From the NCBI GenBank assembly GCA_018136815.1, contig CM030931.1:9356629-9420628 (forward strand): DNA of 64,000 nt, written 5' to 3'. A program made the position numbers and the translations under genes. A model generated the notes under the pieces. It saw nothing but the letters and a program-made list of their open reading frames with translations, did not search any database and was not told the origin of the DNA. This document shows, piece by piece, positions 32,241 to 44,720 of the stretch (within the stretch, counting starts at the first letter, position 1; every line of letters begins with the position of its first letter). Source of the stretch: Isochrysis galbana. Its lineage: Eukaryota > Haptophyta > Isochrysidales > Isochrysidaceae.

Positions 32241-32680
32241 ACACCCACAAACCCTTACATATACCCACCACGGTTCTTTGGATAATACTCTGAGACAAAC
32301 AGGAAGGCGTGCGAGGGAACAAAGAAGGAATCAAGGATTTAGGGAATTGGCGAGTATTGCCTTAGTATGAGCCGATGAAGCGTCGTGAGTGTTGATGAAG
32401 GTGAGATTCCTTAGGTGCACTAAGTCGATCTAGAGTGAGCTGAGATCCCCAAGATGAAGGCGAGGTCTAGAAGTCGATGTGCAAATGACTCGGGAACCCC
32501 AAGAACTCGATGTGCATCGACTGCAGATGATAATGTAGAGAAGAGTCCAGAAGGTGGTGCACATGATGAAAGAGGCTGATGACTTGATGAAAAGGAATCT
32601 AGCAGACAAAGTTATCGGTAAGCCGATTCTATCGGTAAGGACCAATGGGTTGTGTTGGCAGATGACGGCACTCTGTGATA
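32068..32680 (-). repeat. 5' LTR of copia
   Basis: 613 bp. The adjacent 5 bp, GTTGC at 32681-32685, is the target duplication. The primer-binding-site candidate is at 32051-32067 (minus). Confidence 0.95.
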
Positions 32681-34216
32681 GTTGCGCAAACGCGTAGTCT
32701 TAAAGACTACCGTGTAGTCTTGGGAGGGGGGGGGAAGACAACGGAAAATGTTAGCCTCATTGCCGCCTCATTATCAACGGCCAAAGCCTCGCCACGGTCC
32801 GCCCCCTCCCCCTGAGAGTCTCCCCTATCATCTCCCTGCTTTGAGTGCCAGGTTTGGCCCTGACAACCCACTAAACAGCGCCCGACAGCCGTGGGGTCAG
32901 CAAGTGCTCGGGCGCTTGGCGAGCGCGCCGAGTGATTCCCAAATTGGTACCCTTGCGGAGACCCCAAGCGACCGGGTCGCGGCGGCACCAAGCGTAGTTG
33001 CAGCGCACATTACAATCCCGCTGGTTGTGGCGCCAGATTGTACGCCCTGTAATGACGTTGCGAGTGGTGCGCGTGTGCGTGATCACCTTCCAGCGTCTGG
33101 AGTTTGCGTTGCGCGTTGGCGCGACGGCGACGGTGATCTGCCGCACTTCCGATCGATCAAAATTTTGCATCAATGGCGGCGAGCGTTCACATACTTGTGA
33201 TGTTTGTGCGTAGCATGGCCCGTGCCGATGTCAGGTGAGCGACCAACGGTCATATCAAGCCTTTATGACCGTGATAATAGAGGTCAAAACAAACGTATTT
33301 AATGATAGGATCAACGAAAATAAACGCTTGATTCTCCCGTAAACGCCCGGTTTCTTCTGTGCTCAGTCGACTGTGAAGAGGGCTTCTTCGGACTTCGGTC
33401 CACTGCGATGGCGCCTCGGAGAGGGGTGTCCGATGGGCCACCGGCCAGGGCTCCTCTGGAAGGCAGGCCAGAGGGATCGGAGATGGCCGGGCCTGTACCG
33501 GCATGGCTGCGCTGCCCACTTCCACCGCGGCCCAGGTGGGGCCCATCGCGTTGGCGATCGTCCAGGGGCCGGCAAATGCCGGCCTCTCGCTGTACGAGAG
33601 GCCCTCGTCAGCGCGCCAGCTGGTGTGGGGGGGCAGCATTTTCGTTCTGAGGGCGCTTTTTTGGCGTCAGTCCTCGTTTTCTGGTCTAGGGTGGCCGCAT
33701 GCGCCGCAGAAGCACCCGCGCGCGGGCGCCATGTCCCCCCACTGCAGGTTGCATTGGCAGCGCTCGAGAGGGCCTCTGGAGCCCGACTTCAGTAGGCCAT
33801 AGCGAGCGCGATCTCGTCGCTTGCGGGTAGATCTCTGCGGCAAGTGGTAGGGAATGCATAGTAGGGCCCCAATCCACGGGGTTGGCGGTCTCAGGTGGCC
33901 TGTGAGTCTGTATGTGTGAATCTGCCCTTGGGTCGTTGAACGTCAATGACCGTAGTCTTCAACATTCGTATACAAAAAGTCGCTTTTCGGCGTTCAGAGT
34001 TTTTCGGTTTCAAGATGGGGATCTATCAGATAGCGACTGTTTTAGGTGTCTGGGCACAATAAAAAATTCTGGGATGCTAATATGACGTAGTTCCAAACTG
34101 CGAAGTCGTTGTCTTTAAAGCTACCGGTAGTCTTCGTTGCGCCCCTTCTACCGCGAGGGGGCCTTCCTTCCAGCCGCTTGATGCAGGTCGGACCACGCCG
34201 CGGAGTCCAGATGGAC
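32681..34216. other. Possible DNA-transposon remnant right of copia
   Basis: The left edge GCAAACG...AAGACTACCGTGTAG is mirrored by CTACCGGTAGTCTTCGTTGC at about 34117-34136, an imperfect inverted repeat enclosing about 1.45 kb. Reading frames at 33360-33800 exist on both strands, but I recognise none. The contig ends at 34216. Confidence 0.35.
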
Positions 34217-34316
34217 NNNNNNNNNNNNNNNNNNNNNNNNNNNNNNNNNNNNNNNNNNNNNNNNNNNNNNNNNNNNNNNNNNNNNNNNNNNNNNNNNNNN
34301 NNNNNNNNNNNNNNNN
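34217..34316. other. Assembly gap (100 N)
   Basis: A run of exactly 100 N, the usual placeholder for a scaffold join of unknown size. Confidence 1.
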
Positions 34317-37300
34317 AGGAAGCAGCCAGAGCGGCAACAAAAAGCAGTAGGGTCATGACAGACAGTGAGAGAGACAGTGGTACAGGGGTGAAGAGAGGTC
34401 AGAACCTGGGACACCTGGGGGCACTGGGGATTCAAGATACCCCTGGGGCACGGTGATTCTACAACAATACACCCCACAAACCCTTACATATACCCACCAC
34501 GGTTCTTTGGATAATACTCTGAGACAAACAGGAAGGCGTGCGAGGGAACAAAGAAGGAATCAAGGATTTAGGGAATTGGCGAGTATTGCCTTAGTATGAG
34601 CGATGAAGCGTCGTGAGTGTTGATGAAGGTGAGATTCCTTAGGTGCACTAAGTCGATCTAGAGTGAGCTGAGATCCCCAAGATGAAGGCGAGGTCTAGAA
34701 GTCGATGTGCAAATGACTCGGGAACCCCAAGAACTCGATGTGCATCGACTGCAGATGATAATGTAGAGAAGAGTCCAGAAGGTGGTGCACATGATGAAAG
34801 AGGCTGATGACTTGATGAAAAGGAATCTGGCAGACAAAGTTATCGGTAAAGCCGATTCTATCGGTAAGGACCAATGGGTTGTGTTGGCAGATGACGGCAC
34901 TCTGTGATACCCCCCATAAGGCGAGACGGAGGGTGAGGCTTAGATACAGAGGATAAGGGTAGAAGAATGGAGAATGCCTTGCATGACAGTCGTAATACTC
35001 GGAGTGGTATATGTCACTGGAGCTTTTCGTCAGAGGCAGTCTTAGAGGCAGACGTTGTTCCTGCCGTAGCTTCTTCGGCGGAACATGAATTTGAACTCGT
35101 CAGACTTTGTGCAATGATGGACGCGCAGTCGTTTAGAAGGGATAGGAGACGGCAGAAGGAGCGGGCCCAAGGGGCTTGGTGAGGATGTCAGCGAGCATAA
35201 GGTTACCGGGGACATGTCGATAGCGAGGGCGCGCTTTGCAACGAGATCGCGGAGGAAAGCGGCGGCGCGCATTATGTGCTTGGTCTTTTTGAAGGCAACG
35301 GGGTCGAGGGACATGTTGATGGCAGACTTGGAGTCGGAGCACAGAAGGGTAGGGCCATCCGGCGGGAGAGATAGGTCGACAAGCAAATCCCGGATGAAGA
35401 GGATGTCGCGGGCAGCAAGCATGGCACCGAAGTACTCGGCCTCGGCGCTCGACAACGAGACGGAGCGTTGGGTCTTGGAGAACCAGTGGACAGGACAGCC
35501 GTACAGAAAGAAGATGGCGCCCGTACAAGAGAAGCGAGATTCCCAATTTGAGTCGACATGGACTAGAAAGGGCAGCGAGGGATCCGGGCGAAAGAGCAGA
35601 GCGCAGGTGGAGGAGTCACGCACGTAGCAAAGGACGCGGACGACAGCGGCGAAGTGCGTAGGACCAGGGTTGGTCATGAAGCGTGAGAGCTGCGAGGCTG
35701 CATATGCGAGATCTGGCCTAGACATGTTGGCAAGCCAGAGGAGGCCCCCAACGATGGCCATATAGGTGTCGCGCTTGGAGGCATGGAGTCAAAAGCAACA
35801 GAGCCAGGCGTGGGTGAATCAGATGGATCGAGGTGGAGGGCGCCGAGAGGGGATTTGAAGGTGCGTGTGGTAGTGCTAGATAGGAAAGCATCATGCCGTT
35901 GAAGGAGATCTGAGACGTAAAGACTCTGAGATAAGGTGAGGATCCGACGCGGACGGTCACGAGCCACGGCAACATTGAGGATCCACGAGAGTTCGCCCTT
36001 GTCTTCAATGGGGAACCTATCGCCGAGATCGTGAACAAAACGAGCGCGGAGGCCGGAGTCATTGTCGACGATGAGGGCGTCGTCCACGTACACCAGCACC
36101 CAAAGCAAAGACGAGCCGCTGATGAAGATGTAGAGACAGACATCGATAGTAGAGCGCGTGAAGCCCCACTTCAGGAGGAAGGAGGTGAGAAGCTCGGCCC
36201 ATTCGCGCCCAGCTTGACGGAGGCCATAGATAGAGCGCAATAATTTGCACACGAGACGAACCCCGCGACAGTCACGAGGAGGGAGGCCAGGTGGCATGCG
36301 CATGAAGAGGGGCTGTGGAAGAGTGGCTTGCAGATAAGCTTGGCGGACGTCGATGGAGGACAAGTTGTAGTCACGAGCGGCAGCGATGGCAAGCACGAGA
36401 CGGATGGTAACCGTTTTGACCACGGTAGAGAAGATGCGGTCGAAATCGACTCCGTATCGTTGAGTATTGCCGTCGGCGACGAGGCGGGCCTTGAATTTCT
36501 CGATGGAGCCGTCGGCCTTGCGTTTGACGCGAAGACAAAATGGCAATGCATAAGATTGGCGCCTCGGGCATGGCGTCCTCGGGAACGCACTCCCAAGTGC
36601 GAAGTGCCATGAGGCCGCCGAGCTCCTTGTTGATGGCCACGCGCCAATAGTCGGCATGGGTGGACTGAAGCGCTTGACGGTACGTCTTGGGGACCGTCAC
36701 ATCCCCCATGTCGGCAACAACGGTGACGGCTTGGGCGAAGGGTGAATGGTCGCTACCGGCGTGAGCAAAAGGTGGACAGCTGTCGCCGGTAGTGAGCAGG
36801 TCGGAGGTAAAAGCAAAACATAAAGGGTCAGATCGAGAATCGAACCCTGCCGCTGCAGCTCCAAGAGCAAACACAGCTGCAGCCTGAGCCATAGAGGTAT
36901 TCTGCATTGAAGGAGTATGAGCAGAAGTAGTATTCATACCATGACGTTGGTGCTCGAGCTCAAGGAGGCGTGGGGAGCGACGAATTGCAGATGGTGCTGC
37001 AGTAGGTGCAGGTACAGGAGTTGGAACGGGGGCAGGGGAGGGGGCAGGTGCAAATGCAGCTGGATCGTCGTCATTCTCAAGCCAGTTGGGTCTAGGCTCA
37101 TCCTTGAGGCCTGGGAACTGGTCCTCCCATACGCGGATCTTGGCTGCAACAATGACACGTTTGGAGTCGAGTAAGTAGACAACATGGCCAGGGCTCTCCT
37201 CAGAAGGCCCCATGTAGAGGCCATACCAACCTCTGTCGGCGAAGTGGCGATCGCCAACACGTCGCGGCACGGGGGCAACGACGGCACAAAGGCAACCAAA

Positions 37301-40300
37301 AGCATAGAGACAACGGATGTCAGGGGGATGCCCAGTGAGGAGTTGATAAGGCGACAAGTTCCGGCGAGAAGGTCGTGGAAGCCTGTTGGTGATCCAAACC
37401 GCTGTCTGCATGGCAAAGGGATGAAAGGACGGAGGCAGACCAGCAGCAGCAAGAAGGACGCGGGCTGTACCAAAGGTGACGCCCCACATACGTTCCACAT
37501 GTGAGTTTTGTTGCGGCGTGTATTCCGATGAGTAGCTTGCACGGATACGACGGTGAGCAAGGAAGTCTCGGAAGTGATAGGAGAGGAAAGCGCTTCCCTT
37601 GTCGGATCGCACAATGGAGGGCTTGTATGTGCCGTCAAGGGAGCGAAGATGAGCGGCGACGTCTGCAATGAATTGGCCTAGAGCTGAGGCTGCGACCTCG
37701 GCGGTCATGGCTCGCGCGGGCCATACCCGGGTGAAGCCGCTACCAGCATCCACAGTACCGCAGTAGCATGTGTACTTGAAGAGGATGCTCTCCAAAAGCG
37801 GGCCGGCAAAGTCCATGTAGACCATGGCTCCGGGAGGCGGTTGGGCGTCAAGGGAAGTTGGGAGGCGGGAGAAGGGGGCGGCGCGCATGCGACCACGGAC
37901 AACTGCTTCCGGCATGGGGAGGCCAGTTGGCGGGCGGTGGCGAGACAGGTTGTGGCCAACGGTGGCGGTGGGCACAAGCGACCATTGATCAGCGTAAGGA
38001 AAACCGAGGCGTCGATAGAGCAGAGCGTGTGAGGCAAGGTCTCCATGCACCACAGTAGCAGCTGCCGAAGCAGAGGCCGCGGAGGGGCGAAGTGGGCAGC
38101 GGACAGAGTGAGGACGGGTGTCAGAAGGTGCCACGAATCGCACTGGGATGCGAAATGCGGCTGAGTCATCGTGGACACGTATGGGATGAGCGCCAGGAAC
38201 ATGGATGTAGCCTGCATCGAGGTCATGGCGGAAACCAAAAAGATCTCGCATAACCCGTGTAGAATACAGCACAGTATTGCACTCAGCCAAGACAAGGACG
38301 TTTGGAATCTCGTAGCATTCCCAAGTGTCGCCGACAAGGAGGTACACCAAAGCAATCCCAACTGCCTGGGCGACAACGGGACCAGCAGCAGTGTCAACAC
38401 CTAGGCGAGGGTGGGCATCCGTGACGCGCCACAGGCGGTCAAGGCGGTCAACAACCCAAAACGTAGCCATGGAGTCAACAAGAGCTTCTTCCTCAATCGG
38501 CGTCTTAGTCTCGGTCGCAAGGAGAGGCAAGGGACCTTTGGCACAAAGAGCATAGCCAAAGGTCCGCATGCTAGCGGTGTAGGCTTGGATGGCACCATTA
38601 GCATCATTTTGATCTGATGCGATGGCAGAAGCCGCGGCATGGGCCTGGGTATAGGCCATGAGAGGGGTGCCACTTGTAGAAGGCGGCTGGTGTGGCGCCT
38701 GTGATGCTTCAGGTGGATTAGTTACAGTAGGTGTAGGGGTAGTTGCAGCAGCCTGGGCGTAGGTTGATGATGAGGTTGAGGCAGGCACAGCCGCAACACG
38801 AGAGGCATCACGATCGAGTAATTCGAGTGCACGTCGTGTGAGCCGAGAACGAGTGCCGGAGGTCGTAGACGTTGATAAGCGGGGGCATATGTCTGCATGA
38901 TGATCAGCCCCGCACCCGCGGCACTTGGTTGTGGGTTGTTTGCAAAACGGCCGATTGTGTGAGCCCAAACAACGGAGGCAAATGGGCTCACCCTTCGGCG
39001 GAGGACGCTCGCTTGACGGCCGACCTTTCCCTTTGGATGAGGATTTAGGTGCGGTGACGGCGAAAGCATGTGCAGCAGGGCGTTGAGCCGAGAGTTCCGC
39101 ACGAGTTTGACTGACATATTCTTCATAATGGTCAACAAAGGAGGTTAGCCGCCTGCCGCGTACGAATTGCCGGAGTTGTGAGTAGGCCAAGGGGAGTGAA
39201 TGATCAAAGAAAGCAATGAGGGTGGCATCGTCCGGAGGAGGTTTGCCCGTGCGCTTAATGCCCGCGACGGCCATATTGATGTTGTCATATTGGCGGCGTA
39301 GATCAGCGAGATCGAGGCCGGCCCTAGCATCAATCACATGTGTCTGTGCCATGCCAAGGTAGTGAGCATAATCGGCAGCATCATCTTTCTTGGCAGCGAA
39401 GGTGGCACGCAGGTAGCGTAAGGCGCCCACGCCATCGTTTGCATGGCCATGAAAGACAGATACACGCAAGGATGCTGGGAGGGCTTGGAGAAGTAGGCCA
39501 TACAGTCGGGCATTGAGAGTGTCATAGGACCGTTGCTTCTCCCCATCCTCATCCGGGCGGGTAACATCATCTTCAAGAAGGTGGATGGCATCTGTGAGTT
39601 TCCATGCAACATAGCCGGAGAAGAGGATGGCCCACTCCATGTATTCAGACCTCTCGCCGGAGAAGGTGGGCAAAGTGGAAGCCTCTGAAGTTGCCGGCGC
39701 ACAAACAAAGGTGGGTAGGTGGGATAGAAGTAAGAGAAGCACCATGAAGGAGGGCCGAAGCGCCGAGGACCGAATTGAAGTGTGCGACCTGACAAGATAG
39801 GTGGACTTGGCGCGAGCGTGAAGGCGTTTGGATTCCAAAAGGTTCCGATGGCGTTCACGGACTAGAAAAGCCGCGTAGCCGGACTTCTTCTTCTTGAGTG
39901 GGAGAACTAGAGGAGCATCATCTTCGCCCCCCTCGTCTGTGGCGCAGCATTGATTGTACGTCAAGCGCTTGGTTGCCCAAGTGAAGAGGGTTCTGGCACG
40001 GAGGTAGAGAGAGAAAGATGCCGAGAGAAGAGAGGTAGCCCAAGAGCTGAGTGAGTAGTAAGCCTCGTAGAGGAAGAGTGATAGGATGCGACCGGCTGTA
40101 TGGCGCACAACCGTAGAAGTTGTGAGTAAGGCGACAAGCCAAGCATTGCTCCGAATGTGCAAGTCTTCGGCGGCAACAAAAGAGGCACAAACAGCAGAAG
40201 TGGGTAGGTGTCGCAGGAGCGAGAAAGCCAAGTGGCAGCAACCAAGGAGGTGATGGAGGGACTCCATAAAATTTCCAACATAGGAGATGGAGGAGTAGAT

Positions 40301-41794
40301 AGCACGTGAGTGGCGGCGGCGGCGAGTGGCGGCCCGACGAGCGGCACGTGATGAGTGTAGAGGTCCAGATGGGACAGAATGGAGGGCTCCATAGAATGAC
40401 AGCTGGTCAAGAAGGGCCTGCAACCATGTATCAGAGAAGAGAAGTCCCAAAACTCCAACATAGGAGATGGAGGAGTAGATAGCACGTGAGTGGCGGCGGC
40501 GGCGAGTGACGGCGCGACGAGCGGCACGTGATGAGTGTAGAGGTCCAGATGGGACAGAATGGAGGGCTCCATAGAATGACAGCTGGTCAAGGAGGGCCTG
40601 CAACCATTTATCAGAGAAGAGAAGTCCACCCCATCCCAGAAGGGGGGGAGTGAGGGGTGGTGGCTGAAGTGAGAGTGAGAATTGCGTGCAAACGCGCGTA
40701 GGAGAGAGGTTTAGGAAACCGCGAGATTCCTCTTGCATGTTTATGATGGGGGAGAGATTTTCACCAAAGCTAGAGACCTGAGACATAAGGGAAAGGATAG
40801 AGGGAGAGGAAACACCTCCTCCATGCCAAAGGGCCTTGGGGTGGAGATGTAAGAAAGGAAGAGTGGGACGATAAGGCGATGCGCTTGGGCGTTTTGGTGA
40901 AAAGACGCCGGTGACGGCGTTCTTCGACACGAGTTCATCGCAGATTTTTGCAGAGGGCTCACCCTGAGGCAGACAGAAGGGGCAGGGGAGGAAGAGGGCC
41001 CATCCCACTGCCCCAAGGTCTCCCCCTTGGTGCAATGGGATGACGCTCGCTTGCGGTGAGGTGCGCATGCTGCAGTTCGACGCTCGTCGAGTGCGACGAG
41101 CGAGTGCGAGTCTGGCAGGGACAGGCAGGCAGGCATGGACAGAGGCATGGCAGTGGCACACACCTGGGTGGGAGCTCCATATCGCGCTGGATGCCAGGAA
41201 GCAGCCAGAGCGGCAACAAAAAGCAGTAGGGTCATGACAGACAGTGAGAGAGACAGTGGTACAGGGGTGAGAGAGAGGTCAGAACCTGGGACACCTGGGG
41301 GCACTGGGGATCTCAAGATACCCCTGGGGCACGGTGATTCTACAACGATCACACACCCACAAACCCTTACATATACCCCACCACGGTTCTTTGGATAATA
41401 CTCTGAGACAAACAGGAAGGCGTGCGAGGGAACAAAGAAGGAATCAAGGATTTAGGGAATTGGCGAGTATTGCCTTAGTATGAGCCGATGAAGCGTCGTG
41501 AGTGTTGATGAAGGTGAGATTCCTTAGGTGCACTAAGTCGATCTAGAGTGAGCTGAGATCCCCAAGATGAAGGCGAGGTCTAGAAGTCGATGTGCAAATG
41601 ACTCGGGAACCCCAAGAACTCGATGTGCATCGACTGCAGATGATAATGTAGAGAAGAGTCCAGAAGGTGGTGCACATGATGAAAGAGGCTGATGACTTGA
41701 TGAAAAGGAATCTAGCAGACAAAGTTATCGGTAAAGCCGATTCTATCGGTAAGGACCAATGGGTTGTGTTGGCAGATGACGGCACTCTGTGATA
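34317..41794 (-). mobile_element. Second representation of the same copia element
   Basis: The left LTR is present from an internal base (34317-34909) and the right LTR is 41180-41794, again followed by GTTGC. Sequence matches 25191-32680 almost base for base. Differences are nearly all single-base losses in short runs (for example GAAGGGAG to GAAGGAG near 35157, GGCCATGG to GGCATGG near 35782, GCGCCC to GCGCC near 36562). With the flank match to 43329 this is best read as one locus assembled twice. Confidence 0.9.
35013..41352 (-). pseudogene. Copia Gag-Pol, frameshifted copy
   Basis: Same polyprotein as at 25896-32240 but split into several frames: about 41352-40990, 41161-36371, 36657-35674 and 35761-35042. 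The breaks are at single-base deletions near 41013, 36530-36565, 35782, 35218 and 35157. They look like consensus errors at a contig end, not biological decay. The domain content is otherwise unchanged. Confidence 0.85.
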
Positions 41795-43329
41795 GTTGCG
41801 CAAACGCGTAGTCTTAAAGACTACCGTGTAGTCTTGGGAGGGGGGGGGGAAGACAACGGAAAATGTTAGCCTCATTGCCGCCTCATTATCAACGGCCAAA
41901 GCCTCGCCACGGTCCGCCCCCCTCCCCCTGAGAGTCTCCCCTATCATCTCCCTGCTTTGAGTGCCCAGGTTTGCCCTGACAACCCACTAAACAGCGCCCG
42001 ACAGCCGTGGGGTCAGCAAGTGCTCGGGCGCTTGGCGAGCGCGCCGAGTGATTCCCAAATTGGTACCCTTGCGGAGACCCCAAGCGACCGGGTCGCGGCG
42101 GCACCAAGCGTAGTTGCAGCGCACATTACAATCCCGCTGGTTGTGCGCCAGATTGTACGCCCTGTAATGACGTTGCGAGTGTGCGCGTGTGCGTGATCAC
42201 CTTCAGCGTCTGGAGTTTGCGTTGCGCGTTGCGCGACGGCGACGGTGATCTGCCGCACTTCCGATCGATCAAAATTTTGCATCAATGGCGGCGAGCGTCA
42301 CATACTTGTGATGTTTGTGCGTAGCATGGCCCGTGCGATGTCAGGTGAGCGACCAACGGTCATATCAAGCCTTTATGACCGTGATAATAGAGGTCAAAAC
42401 AAACGTATTTTAATGATAGGATCAACGAAAATAAAACGCTTGATTCTCCCGTAAACGCCCGGTTTCTTCTGTGCTCAAGTCGACTGTGAAGAGGGCTTCT
42501 TCGGACTTCGGTCCACTGCGATGGCGCCTCGGAGAGGGGTGTCCGATGGGCCACCGGCCAGGGCTCCTCTGGAAGGCAGGCCAGAGGGATCGAGATGGCC
42601 GGGCCTGTACCGGCATGGCTGCGCTGCCCACTTCCACCGCGGCCCAGGTGGGGCCCATCGCGTTGGCGATCGTCCAGGGGCCGGCAAATGCCGGCCTCTC
42701 GCTGTACGAGAGGCCCTCGTCAGCGCGCCAGCTGGTGTGGGGGGGCAGCATTTCGTTCTGAGGGCGCTTTTTTGGCGTCAGTCCTCGTTTTCTGGTCTAG
42801 GGTGGCCGCATGCGCCGCAGAAGCACCCGCGCGCGGGCGCCATGTCCCCCCACTGCAGGTTGCATTGGCAGCGCTCGAGAGGGCCTCTGGAGCCCGACTT
42901 CAGTAGGCCATAGCGAGCGCGATCTCGTCGCTTGCGGGTAGATCTCTGCGGCAAAGTGGTAGGGAATGCATAGTAGGGCCCCAATCCACGGGGTTGGCGG
43001 TCTCAGGTGGCCTGTGAGTCTGTATGTGTGAATCTGCCCTTGGGTCGTTGAACGTCAATGACCGTAGTCTTCAACATTCGTATACAAAAAAGTCGCTTTT
43101 CGCGTTCGAGTTTTTCGGTTTCAAGATGGGGATCTATCAGATAGCGACTGTTTTAGGTGTCTGGGCACAATAAAAAATTCTGGGATGCTAATATGACGTA
43201 GTTCCAACACTGCGAAGTCGTTGTCTTTAAAGCTACCGGTAGTCTTCGTTGCGCCCCTTCTACCGCGAGGGGGCCTTCCCTTCCAGCCGCTTGATGCAGG
43301 TCGGACCACGCCGCGGAGTCCAGATGGAC
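41795..43329. other. Repeat of the 32681-34216 flank
   Basis: Matches 32681-34216 with scattered single-base indels. It continues past 43329 into unique sequence, showing where the left contig would join. Confidence 0.85.
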
Positions 43330-43473
43330 ACCGTCACCAACCGATGGGCGCGGACCGACTTCGCCGCCAACCACTTGCATCGCGTCAAGCACCTCGACCT
43401 CCTTGAGGTCGACGGCGCAAAGATCTTGCCACGGATCGCGAGTCGTCTCGCCTCCCTGACAGATCGAGCATGA
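43289..43473 (+). pseudogene. Leucine-rich-repeat gene fragment 2
   Basis: After a possible acceptor (TTGATGCAG|GTCGG) the frame reads VGPRRGVQMDTVTNRWARTD, then FAANHLHRVKHLDLLEVDGA and KILPRIASRLASL to a TGA at 43471. The spacing of Leu/Ile/Val residues fits one RNI-type repeat. The stop falls where retroelement leader G begins. Confidence 0.35.
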
Positions 43474-43489
43474 CCACTGGCACCGGCTC

Positions 43490-44110
43490 GATATGCGACG
43501 ATTCGGAAGGGAAACGATCGGCGGAAGGCGCGGCGAAGGTGGCCGGGAGTGATGGAATGACGGGCTGGACCACCTCCACCTCCTCAGCAGAGAAAGGCGG
43601 GAGGACGGGCTTGGGCGAGGGCGAGCGCGACGACGGAACGGACATGACTGGGCGGATCGGGACGGATAGGCTGGGGCTGAGGGAGTGGAGAGGTTTGGTA
43701 TTGAGGTAGTGTTGAGAACGAGGGACGAGAACGGGAACGAGAACGAGAACGAGAGCGACGAACGGAGAACGACAGACGACAGACGGCTAGGGGCCGATGG
43801 ACCGACGAGATGACACCACACTCACGTCAACACTCTCCACACTTACGTATCTTATCACGGAACACACAGGAACCTGCTGACAGACCGAACAAGGAAGAGA
43901 ATGCCGACAAGAGAGCGACGGGGCGACGGACGATCCGACGGGGGCGACGGTTACGCACAGGAATAAGAAGGGAATCTTTCGAAAACCCTTAAGTGAGTTG
44001 ATGAAGACCGAAGTAAAATAGCGCCACGATATAATCCAACGGCCAACACCTAAGGGGGAATCAGGTCACACAAGCAAGGAGGCGGTTCCTTGCACCGGCG
44101 CTACCTGAAC
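43490..44110 (-). repeat. Repeat G / LTR-element leader, diverged copy
   Basis: The minus-strand frame MSVPSSRSPSPKPVLPPFSA at 43645 parallels MSFSPPSSPSLKPACPPSSA at 54762. Both are preceded on the minus strand by GAACGA-type simple repeats (43710-43770; 54840-54900) and CTCTC...CACAC blocks. It interrupts the LRR gene. Confidence 0.55.
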
Positions 44111-44358
44111 GCTCGACTTAGCCTAAAAACGCGAGGAGCACGCAAGGAGGTAAGCCAGGTGAGGGGCAAGGAGGCGACAAGGGAGGCGACAAAGGAAGCG
44201 AGGGCAAAGAGGGCGAATGGGCGAATGTAGGATCCTGCGACGGTGACTAGTGACTAGCCTGCAAGGAAGGGACATATAGAAACGCAAACAACTTCTAAAA
44301 CAAAAAGGTCGATCGCGGATGCGACACTCCACACTCCCTCGCGCACCCCAACTACTCG

Positions 44359-44720
44359 CTGCGCTCGCTGCGCTTGAGTTGTGTAGACGGCGATGTCTTA
44401 CGCACGCTCGCCAAAGCCGCGCTCCCATGCCTCTCGCGCATCGAGTGGAGTACCTTCAGTGTATCCTCCAACCGCTCCACCGTGCGTCTGTCCGATGCGG
44501 ATCTTGGTCTGTCGCGTGCTTGAGGCAGGAGCGTGTCGGAGGACCCATACGCTCATCCTCGACCGCAACCGGATTGGACCGGCGGGCGTGCAGCGGTTGT
44601 GCGAGCTCGCGCGGAGCTTTCGGTTGTCGTCGGTGGACCTCTCGTGCAACCCCATTTGGCGCGGAGAGTCAGCCTATGCTCTCACAACTGAGGAAGCTCA
44701 AGGTGCAAGTCACCCTGTGA
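44359..44720 (+). pseudogene. Leucine-rich-repeat gene fragment 3
   Basis: Two LRR-bearing frames occur in order: LRSLRLSCVDGDVLRTLAKA (44359 on), then THTLILDRNRIGPAGVQRLC followed by FRLSSVDLSCNPIWRG (44543 on), with a stop at 44718-44720. L.L..N.I...G...L and L..[VL]DLS.NPI are standard RNI/NLRC-type repeats. The frame changes between the two blocks, by an intron or a frameshift (GTGCGT at 44480 and GAGGCAG near 44528 are possible splice sites). Confidence 0.6.

Larger units (their letters stand above)
25175..32680 (-). mobile_element. Ty1/copia LTR retrotransposon, full length
   Basis: LTRs at 25175-25789 and 32068-32680 are almost identical, so insertion is recent. Target duplication GTTGC is at 25170-25174 and 32681-32685. 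In element sense the LTR begins TATCACAG and ends CGCGATA, so the termini are TATC...GATA, not TG...CA. Directly after the 5' LTR comes TGGAGCTCCCACCCAGG, a plausible tRNA primer-binding site. Directly before the 3' LTR is a G7 polypurine tract (25790-25796). One reading frame spans almost the whole element. Confidence 0.95.

Noticed and set aside
34317-43329. A second, independently inserted copia element in tandem
   Set aside because: It shares flanks, target duplication and almost every base with the first, and the duplicate is bounded by contig ends at an N gap.
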